Shown here piece by piece: positions 26,326 through 37,800 of a stretch of DNA of 64,000 nt (within the stretch, counting starts at the first letter, position 1; every line of letters starts with the position of its first letter). The position numbers and the translations under genes were made by a program. Below the pieces are notes generated by a model that was not told the origin of the DNA, made no database searches, and worked only from the letters and a program-made list of their open reading frames with translations. The stretch covers positions 434,001-498,000 of the forward strand of contig VXBP01008606.1 in the NCBI GenBank assembly GCA_013400115.1, written 5' to 3'. The DNA is from Rhinopomastus cyanomelas. Lineage: Eukaryota; Chordata; Aves; Bucerotiformes; Rhinopomastidae.

Positions 26326-26452
26326 CTGGGTGATAGGTAAAATGCTGGGGTTGACTTCTTTTTCTTTTCCCGTTAACGACATAGAAATTCACCTTCACAG
26401 CTGTGCGAATGTGCTTGTTACGATACTCAGGCACTTCTACAAACAGCATGCT
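26326..26452 (-). CDS. NFATC2: NFATC2 exon (end of Rel-homology region with KRKR motif)
   Basis: This 127-bp exon encodes SMLFVEVPEYRNKHIRTAVK then VNFYVVNGKRKRSQPQHFTY and HP. The minus-strand acceptor is TGTTTCAG before AGCATG; the donor is CACCCAG followed by GTAATT. It enters in phase 0, and its final G joins the next exon to make Val. The basic KRKR cluster at the end of the Rel region matches the C-terminal nuclear-localisation element described for NFAT1. Differences from human as recalled are Ser for Asn at the start, Val for Ile in VEVPEY, Ala for Pro in HIRTAV and Val for Ile in FYVVNG. Confidence 0.96.
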
Positions 26453-27329
26453 CTGAAACAGCAAAAGGTGACAATACAGAATCAGTAACTGAGCCTGACT
26501 GGAGATTTCTGCATGCACCTCCCCTGTTAACATGGCCAGGCATAATGGAATAGAAGTCTTCCTATTCACCCCTTTAAAGAGGGGTATGACATGAAGAAAC
26601 AAAAAGAAGGGCAAATGGGAAAAGACTCGAAGATTTTTGGTACTAGGAAGCTGGTTTCTATGTACTGTATCCTCTCTTGTACATGATGTTGTCCTGAACT
26701 TGGAGACAATAGTCTCAGCTACAAATAAAATACAAAGAAATAAATCATACTGTACTTGATAAGGAACTATGTACTGCAGAATCCACTTGTTCTATAGGCT
26801 TTTCACTTATGCACAGCCAGATCCTGTTTGCATGGAAATTAACGTGGAGTCTCATGTTCTCTTCCGCACGGGCAGGCACGGCCCACGGCAATGTAAGAGC
26901 TAGCTCCTAAATGAAAGGAGCAACCACAGCAAAGTGAACAAAGAGACTCATTCCCTTGAAAGATCAATGTTCATTTTAAATGCTGTAGTACAGATCCTGA
27001 GGTCCTTCAAAGTACAGAGCGCCCAGGACTTCCATACAGGCAAAAGGAAGCCAGGACAGCCAGCATCCTGCAGAGGACTGAGCTGGTACAATAGGGTCTT
27101 CTGCAAGAACACAAAATCTAGCAGTTATTCAATTTGCTGTGGGTTACTGCTAAATGAATAGTTTCTTTTTGCAATACATTTACTGCTGAAGCATTTGACA
27201 TTTGTTCATCACGGCAGTTAAGACAGCTGCTCTTTCTGCTTCTGGATGTTCTTTTGAAATCTAGCCCTTGAATACAACTCGCTGTCTGAGAAGCCCTGGG
27301 AGAAGATACCCAATGTTTTGTGTACTTAC
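26453..27329 (-). other. NFATC2: NFATC2 intron (0.9 kb)
   Basis: This short phase-0 intron separates the 56-bp exon from the KRKR exon. The donor is GTAAGTAC and the acceptor TGCTGTTTCAG. No repeat was recognised. Confidence 0.85.
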
Positions 27330-27385
27330 AGACTGGCTCTTATCTTTGTCCACTGTTGCCTCCATTTCCCAGATCTGCTGCCCAT
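27330..27385 (-). CDS. NFATC2: NFATC2 micro-exon in Rel-homology C-terminal subdomain
   Basis: This 56-bp exon encodes GQQIWEMEATVDKDKSQS, with the Asp before GQQ shared across the junction. The minus-strand acceptor is TTCTTCTAG before ATGGGCAG, and the donor is CAGTCT followed by GTAAGTAC. It ends in phase 0, matching the phase-0 start of the next exon. The peptide is a beta-strand segment of the IPT-like subdomain conserved across NFATs. The last codon is Ser (TCT), where human NFATC2 as I recall it has Pro. Being only 18 codons long, the exon can be identified only by homology plus splice phase. Confidence 0.94.
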
Positions 27386-30300
27386 CTAGAAGAATATCAC
27401 AATGTCAACCTCACTGCATTTCCTTAAATCGTAAGGTTTGACTTTGAAACAGAAGGCAAATTAAGAGATGAAGTTATCAAAGCTCTCAAAACACACTTTC
27501 AAGCACCTTCCCAGTCCTAACTCCAAGCAACAGCATTTAATTGAAACACATAACTGAATACTTCTCTCACCAGGAAAAGGCTTACTTAACGTAAGTGCTT
27601 ATGTAGAAATTAGCCAACCTGGGGAGTCAAATACTTAGCACAGGTGCAACATCTGCTTTTTACCAGCCTTGGTTCCAGCTGGCTTGTCTGATGGAGGCCA
27701 TCAGTAGGCCAGCTAAATTTCTGGCGGTCGTATTCATCCAGCAGCTTAGCAAATGCCCCACTACTTTAGGCTAAGACCACAGTGTGGTGAGTAGTGGAAT
27801 GGGCTAGAAGGAAGGACTAGTTAAAGATCCAAATCTCCTGTGGGGTACCTGAAGATGGAAGCAAGCAAACTAAGCCACTTCAGGGCTGCAGAGTGAAACT
27901 AGCAGATGCTCTGAATTCTCACAGAAGCACAGGGTTTTCTAGAAACAGTTCATGGGGGCAGATCCTTACCATAACCAGGAGACCAGCTACATACAGTGCT
28001 TGCTTTCTTTTACACATGCCCTCTTCCTGTTTATACTCAACTCTTATTTGTGCAATATGGAATGCCAGTAGGTGACATCTAGCAATAAATCTCCCCTGAT
28101 CGAGGAACAAGCCAAGCATCTCTGATTGTGCCGGTGCCTCAGCGCTGCCACCACTTCAGATTGTGATGGCGTGCCACTGGCTGTCCCAAAGTCACGATGA
28201 AGAACCAAATCTTCACTGTACTCAGTGTGAAAGTGCCTTGTTTCACATGTAACAGCCTCTACCTCTGTATCACTGGAAGTCTTTCTGTTCTTAATTACAC
28301 CCACACACTGATCTTCGGTCCAAGTTACACAAAATTGTATTTACTGAGCTAAATTTGATTTGATCACTTCGCCTGAAACACCGACAAAGCAACACTTGCC
28401 CTCTCAGAGTACAGCAGTACTGACAGGGCACTTGTACACAGACTGGGTACTTCATCTGGCTACTAATATTTCCTGAATCTGTTGTTACCCAGACAGTTCC
28501 CAGAAAAACTTTCAGCAGTGCCTTCTTCATTACTTTTTTTTTCCTTAGATTTTAATCTCAACCCCTTTGGTTTTTATATTCTGCTGAGCCTTTTAGCCAA
28601 GCAATTTGCAGAAGAAAAATACAGATGGGGAAAAAATATTGCCCAACACCTTGTTCAAAGCCTGATTTTTAAAGTGAATAGGGAACGTGTATCCAAACAA
28701 ACCAACGTGACGTGAATTATTGCAGCCACGAGGCTGGTGTTTGCTTTTGAGAGGGGGAAGCAGCTATTGGGCACGTTGCTGTGGGGTTCTCCACGCTCTG
28801 TGCTCAGGTCTGGTCAGATAGGGGTGGAAGTCTAAAAACGGTGCTCCTCACAGGACTTTATATTTTTCCCAATTCTTGGAAATTCTGCAAGAGCTGCTTT
28901 TGTCCTCTGTTATTTAAGTGCTTCTGCTTCTGGCAAAAAGGGAAATGAAAGAGTATTTTTAAATGCATTTTGCATTTTTTCTGTTGTTTCCCTCTTTGTT
29001 CTCAGCTCTGTGCAGACAATGAGCTGACAGATGTGCTTGGCTCTCTGGGCTGCTTCTCCCAAGAGAGCCTTGAGCTGCTGCTCCTTGACCATACTGTAGC
29101 TCTGCATCCTGCCTGCCTGGGGTTGCTCCCAGCACCCAAGGGTGCCCACTGTATCCAGCAGGATCTCACCCCCTGAGCACCTGACACATAGCACTGACAG
29201 AGCCTCCTCACCCCAATTCTTACTCTGTGAAAGTGGAGACAACCAAGGAATAGCTGAAGCTTGGCTCTGTTCTTCAGTTACCTGAGGAAAAGCTTCACAG
29301 GGGGAGAGGGCAGGAAGGGGTCTCTGACACGTGGCTGCTGCCCTAGAGTGCTGGTGCAAGGAGAAAATGCTAAATAATTCTTTTTTCTTTCTTTTTTTTC
29401 CAAGTGTTTCAAGCTCCCCCACAGTGAGTCAGTTGTCTTCTCTGTGCTAACATGTGCATTAGTGCCGGAGCAGGGACAGGCTAAGCTGGGGAATCGGGGC
29501 CAGCAAGGCTCACACAACCTGCTGCTGTGCAAAGGAACAGAAAATCCTTCATTATTTAACAAGAAGCATTCACTTTGGCCACCGCTGCGGACTGCTTGTT
29601 GCAGGTTAAATCTATAGCCCGTTAACACAGCCAACTTCACTGTTGTTGAAATGTTAAACATCCCACGGAAGGGGAAAGCCAGCAAATACCAGGGATTTAA
29701 TCCAGCCCATCCCAAATGCATCTTTTGATGACAGTAAATACTTAATGGGGAGATTTCTCTTCTAGGTTATCTTTGCAAAGAGAAACTGTCATAGCACGTG
29801 TTAAGGAATCTGCCCACATCCTCAAAAAAACCCCAAAAGATAAAACTTTATCATTCTCTGAGGAAAAGAGGAGAGAAAAAGAACCAACAAAATACATCAC
29901 AAAAGAAGAGCCTCGATAGAGACACACATCAATTACTGTCTGAGCGATGCAGAATGAAGATGTCCTGACACCCAGGCAGCCAAGGGGGAGTATTTGACAT
30001 CAGTTTTTCTCCAGGCAGACTGTTTTCATCTTTGCTTCTGTACTGTGAAATTCAAACAGTCTGTGCAGATCCAATAGCACTAACTTCACAAAGAAGGTGG
30101 AAATCAAAAGGATTTGTTGGTCCAAAATGCATAAAATAAAGGAGAAAGGAGCCTCCAAGTCATCTGGCATATCCGAGAGGCCTGTGAAGCACATGCGACC
30201 GCAAGCGCCGTGGGTTTGATTTAGTAACTCAGCCACTGAAATTGCACTCAAATCTAATGAAACCAACCATAAAAATCAAGCGATGTTTAGGCTGAGTCCA

Positions 30301-32600
30301 GAGTCTACGGGGATTAAGAGCAAGAACGAAAATAAGCCCAACCAAACAAGAAATAGATGCATTTGAGGTTATCATTCTAATGATGATAAATGCTTCTGTT
30401 TGGATATATTCATACTCACGGCAGCTAAACAGGTTCTAACAAACCTGTCAGCAGCAATCCCTGTTCTATAAGCACTGGAGCTCTGTTGAATAAAACCACT
30501 CCGCAGCTCGCTCCCTGACCTTTATGCTTAAATATCACCATGTGGCTCCATCTGTCTCACTGTATAGCTGTGAATGTACAAACTTGAGCCTGAGACAATC
30601 AATATTTGCTTTTCCTTTAACCCTTCTGGATATGCACTTGCGGTGGGCGTTTGGCAGAAAGGTGAAAAACACCACAAAATACAACTGCATTGAGAAACCT
30701 CTCCACTTTAACCCTTCTTTTTTGCTGGTAAGGAAACATTTTGATCATGCGCACTCAGAGAGTATGGAAAGCAGCAGGAATAAACTAACTCGGGGAAAAT
30801 TCAAAGAGGGAAGATTTGCACCAAACTGTCAACACATCTGTCATCTTTAGGATGTGCATAAATGAGAATTTTCTTCAGGAGGAAAGTAAAGTGGATGCTT
30901 GAAGAAAGTTATCAGCAAAAATGAGATTTTTACTGTAAGAAAGTGCTAAAACTGAGAACACTGATATGATGGTAGGGCACAGCCCCAAGTACAAAAGCTG
31001 AAGGGCCTTTTCTCCAGTGCAGTGTAGTAGCCTCAGTGATGCCCGAACACTAGAGATGCCTTTGCTTTGACCAAAAATGTGCGTTCCCTGACCTCTCCAG
31101 GTCCCTTCTGGCCTTAATTACCCTCTAAGTCTGTCAAGATGCCCTCCTTGCTTGCAAACTAAGAAAATTAAGCCCCAGCTTGACCAACAACTAATCTAAA
31201 GTCAACAAGTATGGAGAGCTGTTTATTGCATATAATTAAACCTGTTTTAACCGTGGAGAGGTGAGGAAACTGAAAGAGCAAGCGCATCATTTTTGCTGAT
31301 GTGTTGTAAGAGCATGAGTGCACAGATGTGGAGAACACGTGCTCCACAAGCCACATCCATGGTTGAGCTGTCTTGACAGCAAGATGTGCCAGCCAGACCA
31401 CTGCAGGGATGGCCCAGCACATACATGGATCCTACAGGAACTTGGCGCCGGTTCCACATGTGTGGTGTGTCTCAAATTCGACCTCCACTATCGGGAATTC
31501 AATCCATGCCTCTGAAAAGAGCAGTAGTTCCACAAAAGATGATAAAATACTTCTGGATTTAGACCCTGAGGTCTTACCAGCCATGGCTGCCTCAAGCAGG
31601 ATTTTTACTGTTGTGGTTCTGTGCTCATTTAATGGTTTGTCTTAGTTGGCAAGCCTTTAACACCACAGGTCAGTGAAATGTTCAGGAAATAGAGATTTTT
31701 GTGCTGCTTCAGAGCTATGAGACTTAGCATTAAACCCTGGTGAGAGATCTGATTGTGTCAGCACTCTTTGGAGGAATGAATGAGTTTTTGGAAGAAAGTA
31801 ACTCTACCCTCCCTTACTCAAACTGTGATCATACTGAAAGTCTTGCTTCAAACTTCGGGGAAAATCAAAACGTCAGTCTGCATTAGGAACATTTTGGGTG
31901 ACTCTCTGCAGCCCCTTATAGAGCTTTTTTTAATTAGCCAATTAAAGGTTTTCTGAACCAGTTACAGCCTTTACACGTTATTCACGATCTCTTACTCATG
32001 ACTTTGGGGTCAGTAACTAGCAGAGAAATGAACTTACTGCTTTATTTGAACAAGCATGACTGATGAACTGAGAGGTTCAGGAAATTTTCTTTGCAGTTCT
32101 CCCCAGCTGAAGACTAAGTGTGCTATTGTGCCGATGCTGTGAGTCTGTGCCTGCACGTGGTCTTACGCTTGAAAACATACATGGCTTTTCAGTCAGGCAT
32201 TACACAAATTGCTTAATGGACAACCTGTTACCTTTTTCCCAGGCAGCAAACCATGTTAGTCCCCTAAAGAAACCAAGCCTGGTAGCTAGTGGGAGAGCTC
32301 CCCTGACTACAGAGTTCCCTTTGGGCTTGCAATGAATTGTCCCTATACAATGTGTCTCTTGGAAGGACTTCTAAAAAAGCACAACGATTATCTCTGTCAG
32401 CTTCTGTGATGGCAGAGATGACAAGCACCTCTGGGAAACAGTCGAGGTTTTCCAGAGCCTCCTCAAGAGCAAAGTAAACTGCAGTGAATGCTTTCCAGCA
32501 GAACTGACACCACTTCTGCAATTCAGAAACCTTGCAGGCAGCGGAACACCCACATAAAGTCTCTTCTGCTCTTTTGGGGGTCAATTCTGATTTCAGTGAC

Positions 32601-32693
32601 TTGACCTAGGTGATCCTGCTGTGGTGGGGGGATTGGACTAGATGATCTTTCGAGGTCCCTTCCAATCCCTAGTGTTCTGTGATTCTGTGGATT
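32601..32693 (+). mobile_element. CR1 LINE 3' tail
   Basis: This short CR1 3' end on the plus strand reads TAGGTGATCCTGCTGTGG, GATTGGACTAGATGATCTTT, CGAGGTCCCTTCCAATCC, then ATTCTGTG-type terminal repeats. It is nearly the same as the tail near 34.1 kb, so both belong to the same subfamily. Confidence 0.88.
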
Positions 32694-33226
32694 GTGCTTC
32701 ACATCAGTGCAGAGTTGCTCAGCATTTGGTTGTAAACCAGAAGCAGTTACCTCCTTCCAAGATGTTACTTCAGAATAGCAGAAGTTAATTTGCAACTCAC
32801 AGAAGTAGAGCTATTGAATCTTTCTCTGAGCATGACTTCCATGGAATTATTTTTCTTTCTGAAGAAAGTCTGCCCACTGCAGTTAATGAAGCTCTGTTTA
32901 CGATGAGCTGAGGCCAGTGCCTTCATTTCACTGAGGACCTAAGTTTGAGTCACCAAGGCCAAAGATACAAGTCAAGGTCTGGGAGGTAAAAGGCCAGTGG
33001 ATTAGTCATCCACCATCCAGCCCAGCCTCAAGTCTGACATTTTACACAGTGAGACTGAGTCTAGAGGAGATTTCTCCCCATCTATTGTTGAGGAATTCAA
33101 TTTGTGCTAAAACATAAAGACAGTAGTTGAGTAGTGAAGCAGCAGGGACAGTCTGTCATTCTATTCATTCAAATAATTCTCATGCACTTCAACAAAATAG
33201 ACTTGTTGAGTTTTTAAGATTATAAG

Positions 33227-33248
33227 TATGTATGTGTGTGTGTGTGTA
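33227..33248 (+). repeat. TG microsatellite, short
   Basis: TATGTATG followed by seven TG units. It is intronic. Confidence 0.85.
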
Positions 33249-34033
33249 GAAATAATTAAACAAAAGCTCCTCTCAAAATAAAACCACTGGGAACCTCCAT
33301 GTAATAAAATGAGTCACACCAGGATGCGATGACTAAGTGGGAGAATAGGGAATTCCACTCCCCATGCCAGCTTTCTACACGATCAATTTTCTATCAACAG
33401 GTGATGGAAGCTTGTCTCTCTGCCTTTTGTTTATGCCAAAGATTATTGTTATTTTTTAATATTCTCTTCAAGCAATTAAGATCCAAAGCTGAATAATCAG
33501 GGCCAGGCACACTTCCACCAGGCACCCCCGTAGTAAACACTGAGCCAGAGAATCCAGGCCAGTAGTGGCTGCCTGTGCTAATAAGGATTTACCAGCTGTA
33601 AAATTCCAAAATCTTGTGTCATACAGGGAAACCTTCCAAAACACTGGATTCCACCCTGTCTCGCTGAGTCTCTAACAGCTATGGCAACTCAGTTTCTGCA
33701 GCCACATTCTCCTGCATTTTTCTCTGTGTGATCCTTAGATTTTTTCCTGTTTTGCAGTGTTTTTCTGGGATCCCCCATTTAATATCTGACAGTTCTCCCA
33801 GGGGACTACAAGAACACCTGGGGCAGGCAGCACATTGCAGCCAGGGGGTAAACCTACAGCCAGAAAGGTTTGTTGGGATTTCAGCAGTTATAATAGCAAG
33901 GGAAAGTATTTACCCTAAAACTTCCCAATTTGCGCAGTGAAAAATGGACAAATTCTGATCCTCTTGATTAATAATTGTTACACTTCAGCACTCACAAACG
34001 GTGAAATTTGTTCAGACACCTTCCTCTTTGCCT

Positions 34034-34167
34034 TAAAAACCCACATCAAGACCCAACTGGATAAGTTCCTGTGTGACTTGGTTTAGGTGATCCTGCTGTT
34101 GTAGGCGGATTGGACTAGATGATCTTTCGAGGTCCCTTCCAATCCGTAGTGATTCTATGATTCTATA
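34034..34167 (+). mobile_element. CR1 LINE 3' tail with ATTCTATG microsatellite
   Basis: The plus strand begins with the last ORF2 codons (AAGACCCAACTGGATAAG, giving KTQLDKFLCDLV). It continues through GGTGATCCTGCTGTTG and GATTGGACTAGATGATCTTT and finishes with the CR1 terminal repeat TGATTCTATGATTCTATA. Confidence 0.9.
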
Positions 34168-34702
34168 CTCAGCAGTAGATTGAGTCTGCTATGGAGTTCT
34201 GATTCTAGTTCTAAAATATGTCCCATTGTAAGTCTGAGATTTTTATTTCTGTCTTTTTATATTTAATTTGCCTGAGAAAATGGCCTAATTGATTTTGGAT
34301 CATTCCATTCAAAGACACAATTATTGAAAGTAGTTTGCTGTGTTTTGTGTTGCTTGGAATTTTTTTGATCATTCATGAAACTCCCAGACTATTTAGTTCA
34401 CTCTGTGGGACATGGAGAAATTTCAGACTTAACACAACAGGGAAGGTGAACGTTGCTGTAGACAGTCTTATTTCCTTTCACATCTGCCACGAAGACCAGG
34501 ACCCTCAGCTCTGGTTTCTAGCTATCCTCCAAACCATTATGCTCTATTACATTCTATTCACAGTACACGTGCCACAATGCTATGCCATCATGGCTCTCTG
34601 TAGTGACTATAACATTGCTGTTAATTAACATTATTGTTAATGCCTACCACTGCAAGGGATGTAAATTAGTATCTTGGGAGAAGCCAGGTACTTGTGGCCA
34701 CG

Positions 34703-34800
34703 GCTGCAGCTGAGCACATGGCACTGCAGCTGAGCACATGGCACTGCAGCTGAGCACATGGCACTGCAGCTGAGCACATGGCACTGCAGCTGGCACAGCT
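34703..34800 (+). repeat. 20-bp minisatellite, four perfect copies plus partial ends
   Basis: The unit TGAGCACATGGCACTGCAGC occurs four times without a mismatch (34711-34790). A partial unit precedes it (GGCTGCAGC) and a diverged one follows (TGGCACAGCT). Each unit contains a PstI hexamer (CTGCAG). Perfect identity suggests recent expansion or homogenisation. It lies in an intron. Confidence 0.95.
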
Positions 34801-37800
34801 GGTGTGCAATGCAAGTCTGTCTTCTACAGTGATACTCAAAAGACAGCAACACAAATCCATACTGGAAGGCAGGGAATCCCCAGCCTCAAAGCAGAGGGAT
34901 ACCTGGTGCACAACTCAATCAGCACGATGCTGTTTCTACTGCACACAAAATTGTCAATGCTACTGCTGTACCTGAAGCAATAAACTGTGAATTGCATTTT
35001 GGATGTTTTAGTAAAGCTGCCTGATAAGCCAAAGGAGGTAGGGGATAGAGCCAGCAGAGGTATAACATGGAACAAGAGGAAAGGAAGATGAAAAGCTCAT
35101 GGATCTCAATAACTTAGGCACAAGCCCAAGGCACAAGGTCCATGGTTCGGTTTTGGCGCAGGGAGGGAAGTGCCTCCATTCAGACAGTATCTTGGGCACT
35201 GTGCAAGCCTCAACAGACTAAACACAGTGGGCATGGAAGTGCCCTGTGGCGAGATCTCTTGAAACCAGCAGACATTCAGGCATGTTCAGGGGCACCTGCT
35301 GTAGCTATGAGTGCCCTAGGAAACCTCAGCCACAAAAATATCACTGATGTGACACACGTGCAGCAACTCGGAAACTAGAACTCAATTGCTTGAATCTAGA
35401 GCTGGAAAGATTTGTTTTTGTCAAATGGACTTTTGAGCGCACATACTTCAGAGGACTTGACAGCTGCACCAGTTCAAAGGGCACAGCCAGCACCACCTCC
35501 TCTCTTTACACTGCATGGCCAAATTGAAAGATTGATGGTGGATCTACTCCAAAGATATATGCTTTTCTGTTGGGGTTGTTCTTCCACCACCCACATTGTC
35601 CCAGCAATGATTCACGATGTCCATGTGGCCACCATAAGAGTTTGGCAGGGGAAAGCACTGTCCATTTGCACTTTTCTCCCAGGGAAACATGAAACTCCTT
35701 TATCACTCACAGCAGAGCAGCAGTAACCAGTACACAAATGGGAGTAAACACAATGCAACCACCATCTGACTTGCAAATTATTACATGACAATTAAAGCAA
35801 ATAAAAGGGGGATTTCCAAACCTTTTCTTTTTTTAACTGCATTGTAAGATCTGGGCCCCAACCAAATGCTAACACCCTCGACCTTTAGCGGATTCCAAAT
35901 CCTTGATAGCTGTAAAACTGCTTTCCAAGCTTTCTCTTCCAGATCAAAATTAAAAGAATACATACACTTCAGAAAAATGTATCTGTGTGGACTGCTCTAG
36001 ATGCTTCCCCTGACCTATTTTTAGTTATGTATTTTTGAGTTGTGATCTTGAAAATTCTTCAGCCTAACTCTGCTTTGGTGGCAGACTGACCGTACCAAAT
36101 TCATGAGTTCCTCTGGCTTACAGCAGCTACAGATTACCATCTATCACCAGGAAGAGATAACCTTAACAAGAACTCAAAATGATAATGCTTGCATGTTGAT
36201 AAACCTTATCATGAAGAAAATGCATGCTCTGTATGCAGCAGCATTTTGAACCCAAGTGCTTTATCCCCTTGCTCACATCGAGCTCTGAGCTCCAGCCCCT
36301 TCACTTTGCTTCCTGCTGCCATTTCCTGTCACAAGCCCAAGATGAGAAACTTGCACAGGCTTCTCACTGGTGAGCTCTCGGTGATACTTTGTCTTACATC
36401 ATGTAAGGTAGTTATTTTCATGACATCCCAGCAGTAGTTGGGACATACTATTTCTTTTCCAGGTACTTCTAAGGAAAGACTCACATATGTGTATTCTCTG
36501 TGCAAATCATAACTATTCATTCCTGGCTTTATAAACATGTCCTAGATAGGGCACAAGTATCAACAGTTCTACGGTTCTCTGCATTGCTAGGAGCAAGCCA
36601 AGAGTTGCCAACAAGACCCAGAGGAAACCAAAACATGTATTACATGTGTGTCTGAGGGATAAAATCTTATTTACACTTGTGAGCCCCAACAGCAGTTTCC
36701 TCAGTGGTGTAAGATATGCCAACTGCTGCTGGCTCAGCACCCAATTCACTGCAGACACTGATCCAGACCCCACACTGAAGGTGCACCCACATTTTGGAGT
36801 CTATAAAACAACTAACAGGAACATATCACTGCACAAAGATACTCACACAAAAGCATTTCGGGGCAAAAAGAAGTCATGCTACTCTGATCTTAAACACCGG
36901 GCAAACAAGCCAAGTCAAGTTGCTCTGTGGAGTGCAGCATGACAAAAGCTAGTAGATGGGTTCTACACTCCTGTCACTGCTAGTAGAGCTAAAATTGGTG
37001 GCAAAAGTGGGAAATTTACCAAGGCCTGTGAGCTGATGAAATGAAACTCAAAAGAAACCCATGTTTCCCCTGCAAGCTGGGCACATCTTCCTGCCTTCAC
37101 AAAAGGTGTGATTCTTTCACAGGCTCCCCCGGACAGCGTTGCGCTCTAGAAGAGCGCACAACAATGACAGGGTCACGCCAGCGATGCACTATCCACCCAC
37201 CAGCATGTTTACTGTGGCTTACTTGGCTTCTGAGCAGCTTAGCAGCACTTTTTGCAAGGTGCTGTGCAGATCGGATCTGCAGTGAGCAAGCTTCCTGAGG
37301 TGCATGCAGGATCTCTCCTGCTTCCACCCAGTGACATTTCTAATTGATAAACTAGGCTGCCCTTTTTGTTTGGAGTTCGTGTAGCCTAATGCAACAACTA
37401 AGCATGGACTATAGCTTATAAAGACAGAAACTGAAAGCCATAGGCGCGTAGATCCCAGTTTTCAGGCAGGCTGGGACTACTGACAAAGGCTTCATTTTCA
37501 GTCTGCTGCAGTCAGCCAGAGTCTGATCAGCTCCTGCATGATTTGCATATCCAGCTGAGCTCCTTAACCTTCCTTATCTTATGATATACCTCTTAAAGAA
37601 AGCAATCTTCACTTAAAAGCCCTTCAAGGCATATCTGTAGGAGGTATTGCTGCATTATAAACCAGTGCACAGGAACAGAGAGAATAAGCTCACCTTCAGC
37701 AGTCCCCCGGACATCTCAAAGCAAGCTGCACAAGACTTCTGCACAAGAACAAAGATTTTACTCTGGACCTCCTATCCTCTAAATTTCGCCTCTGCCAATC

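Noticed and set aside
28708..28715. CRE-like TGACGTGA
   Set aside because: A single near-consensus site in an intron without a promoter or CpG island. It is not informative alone.
31080..31130. Possible CR1-like tail (CAGGTCCCTTCTGGCCTTAA)
   Set aside because: Only about 25 bases match and no further landmarks are present upstream or downstream.
37541..37556. Octamer-type ATTTGCAT site (also ATGCAAAT near 10.02 kb and ATTTGCAT near 46.54 kb)
   Set aside because: An 8-mer is expected about twice or more by chance in 64 kb over both strands, and no cluster of partner sites was seen.
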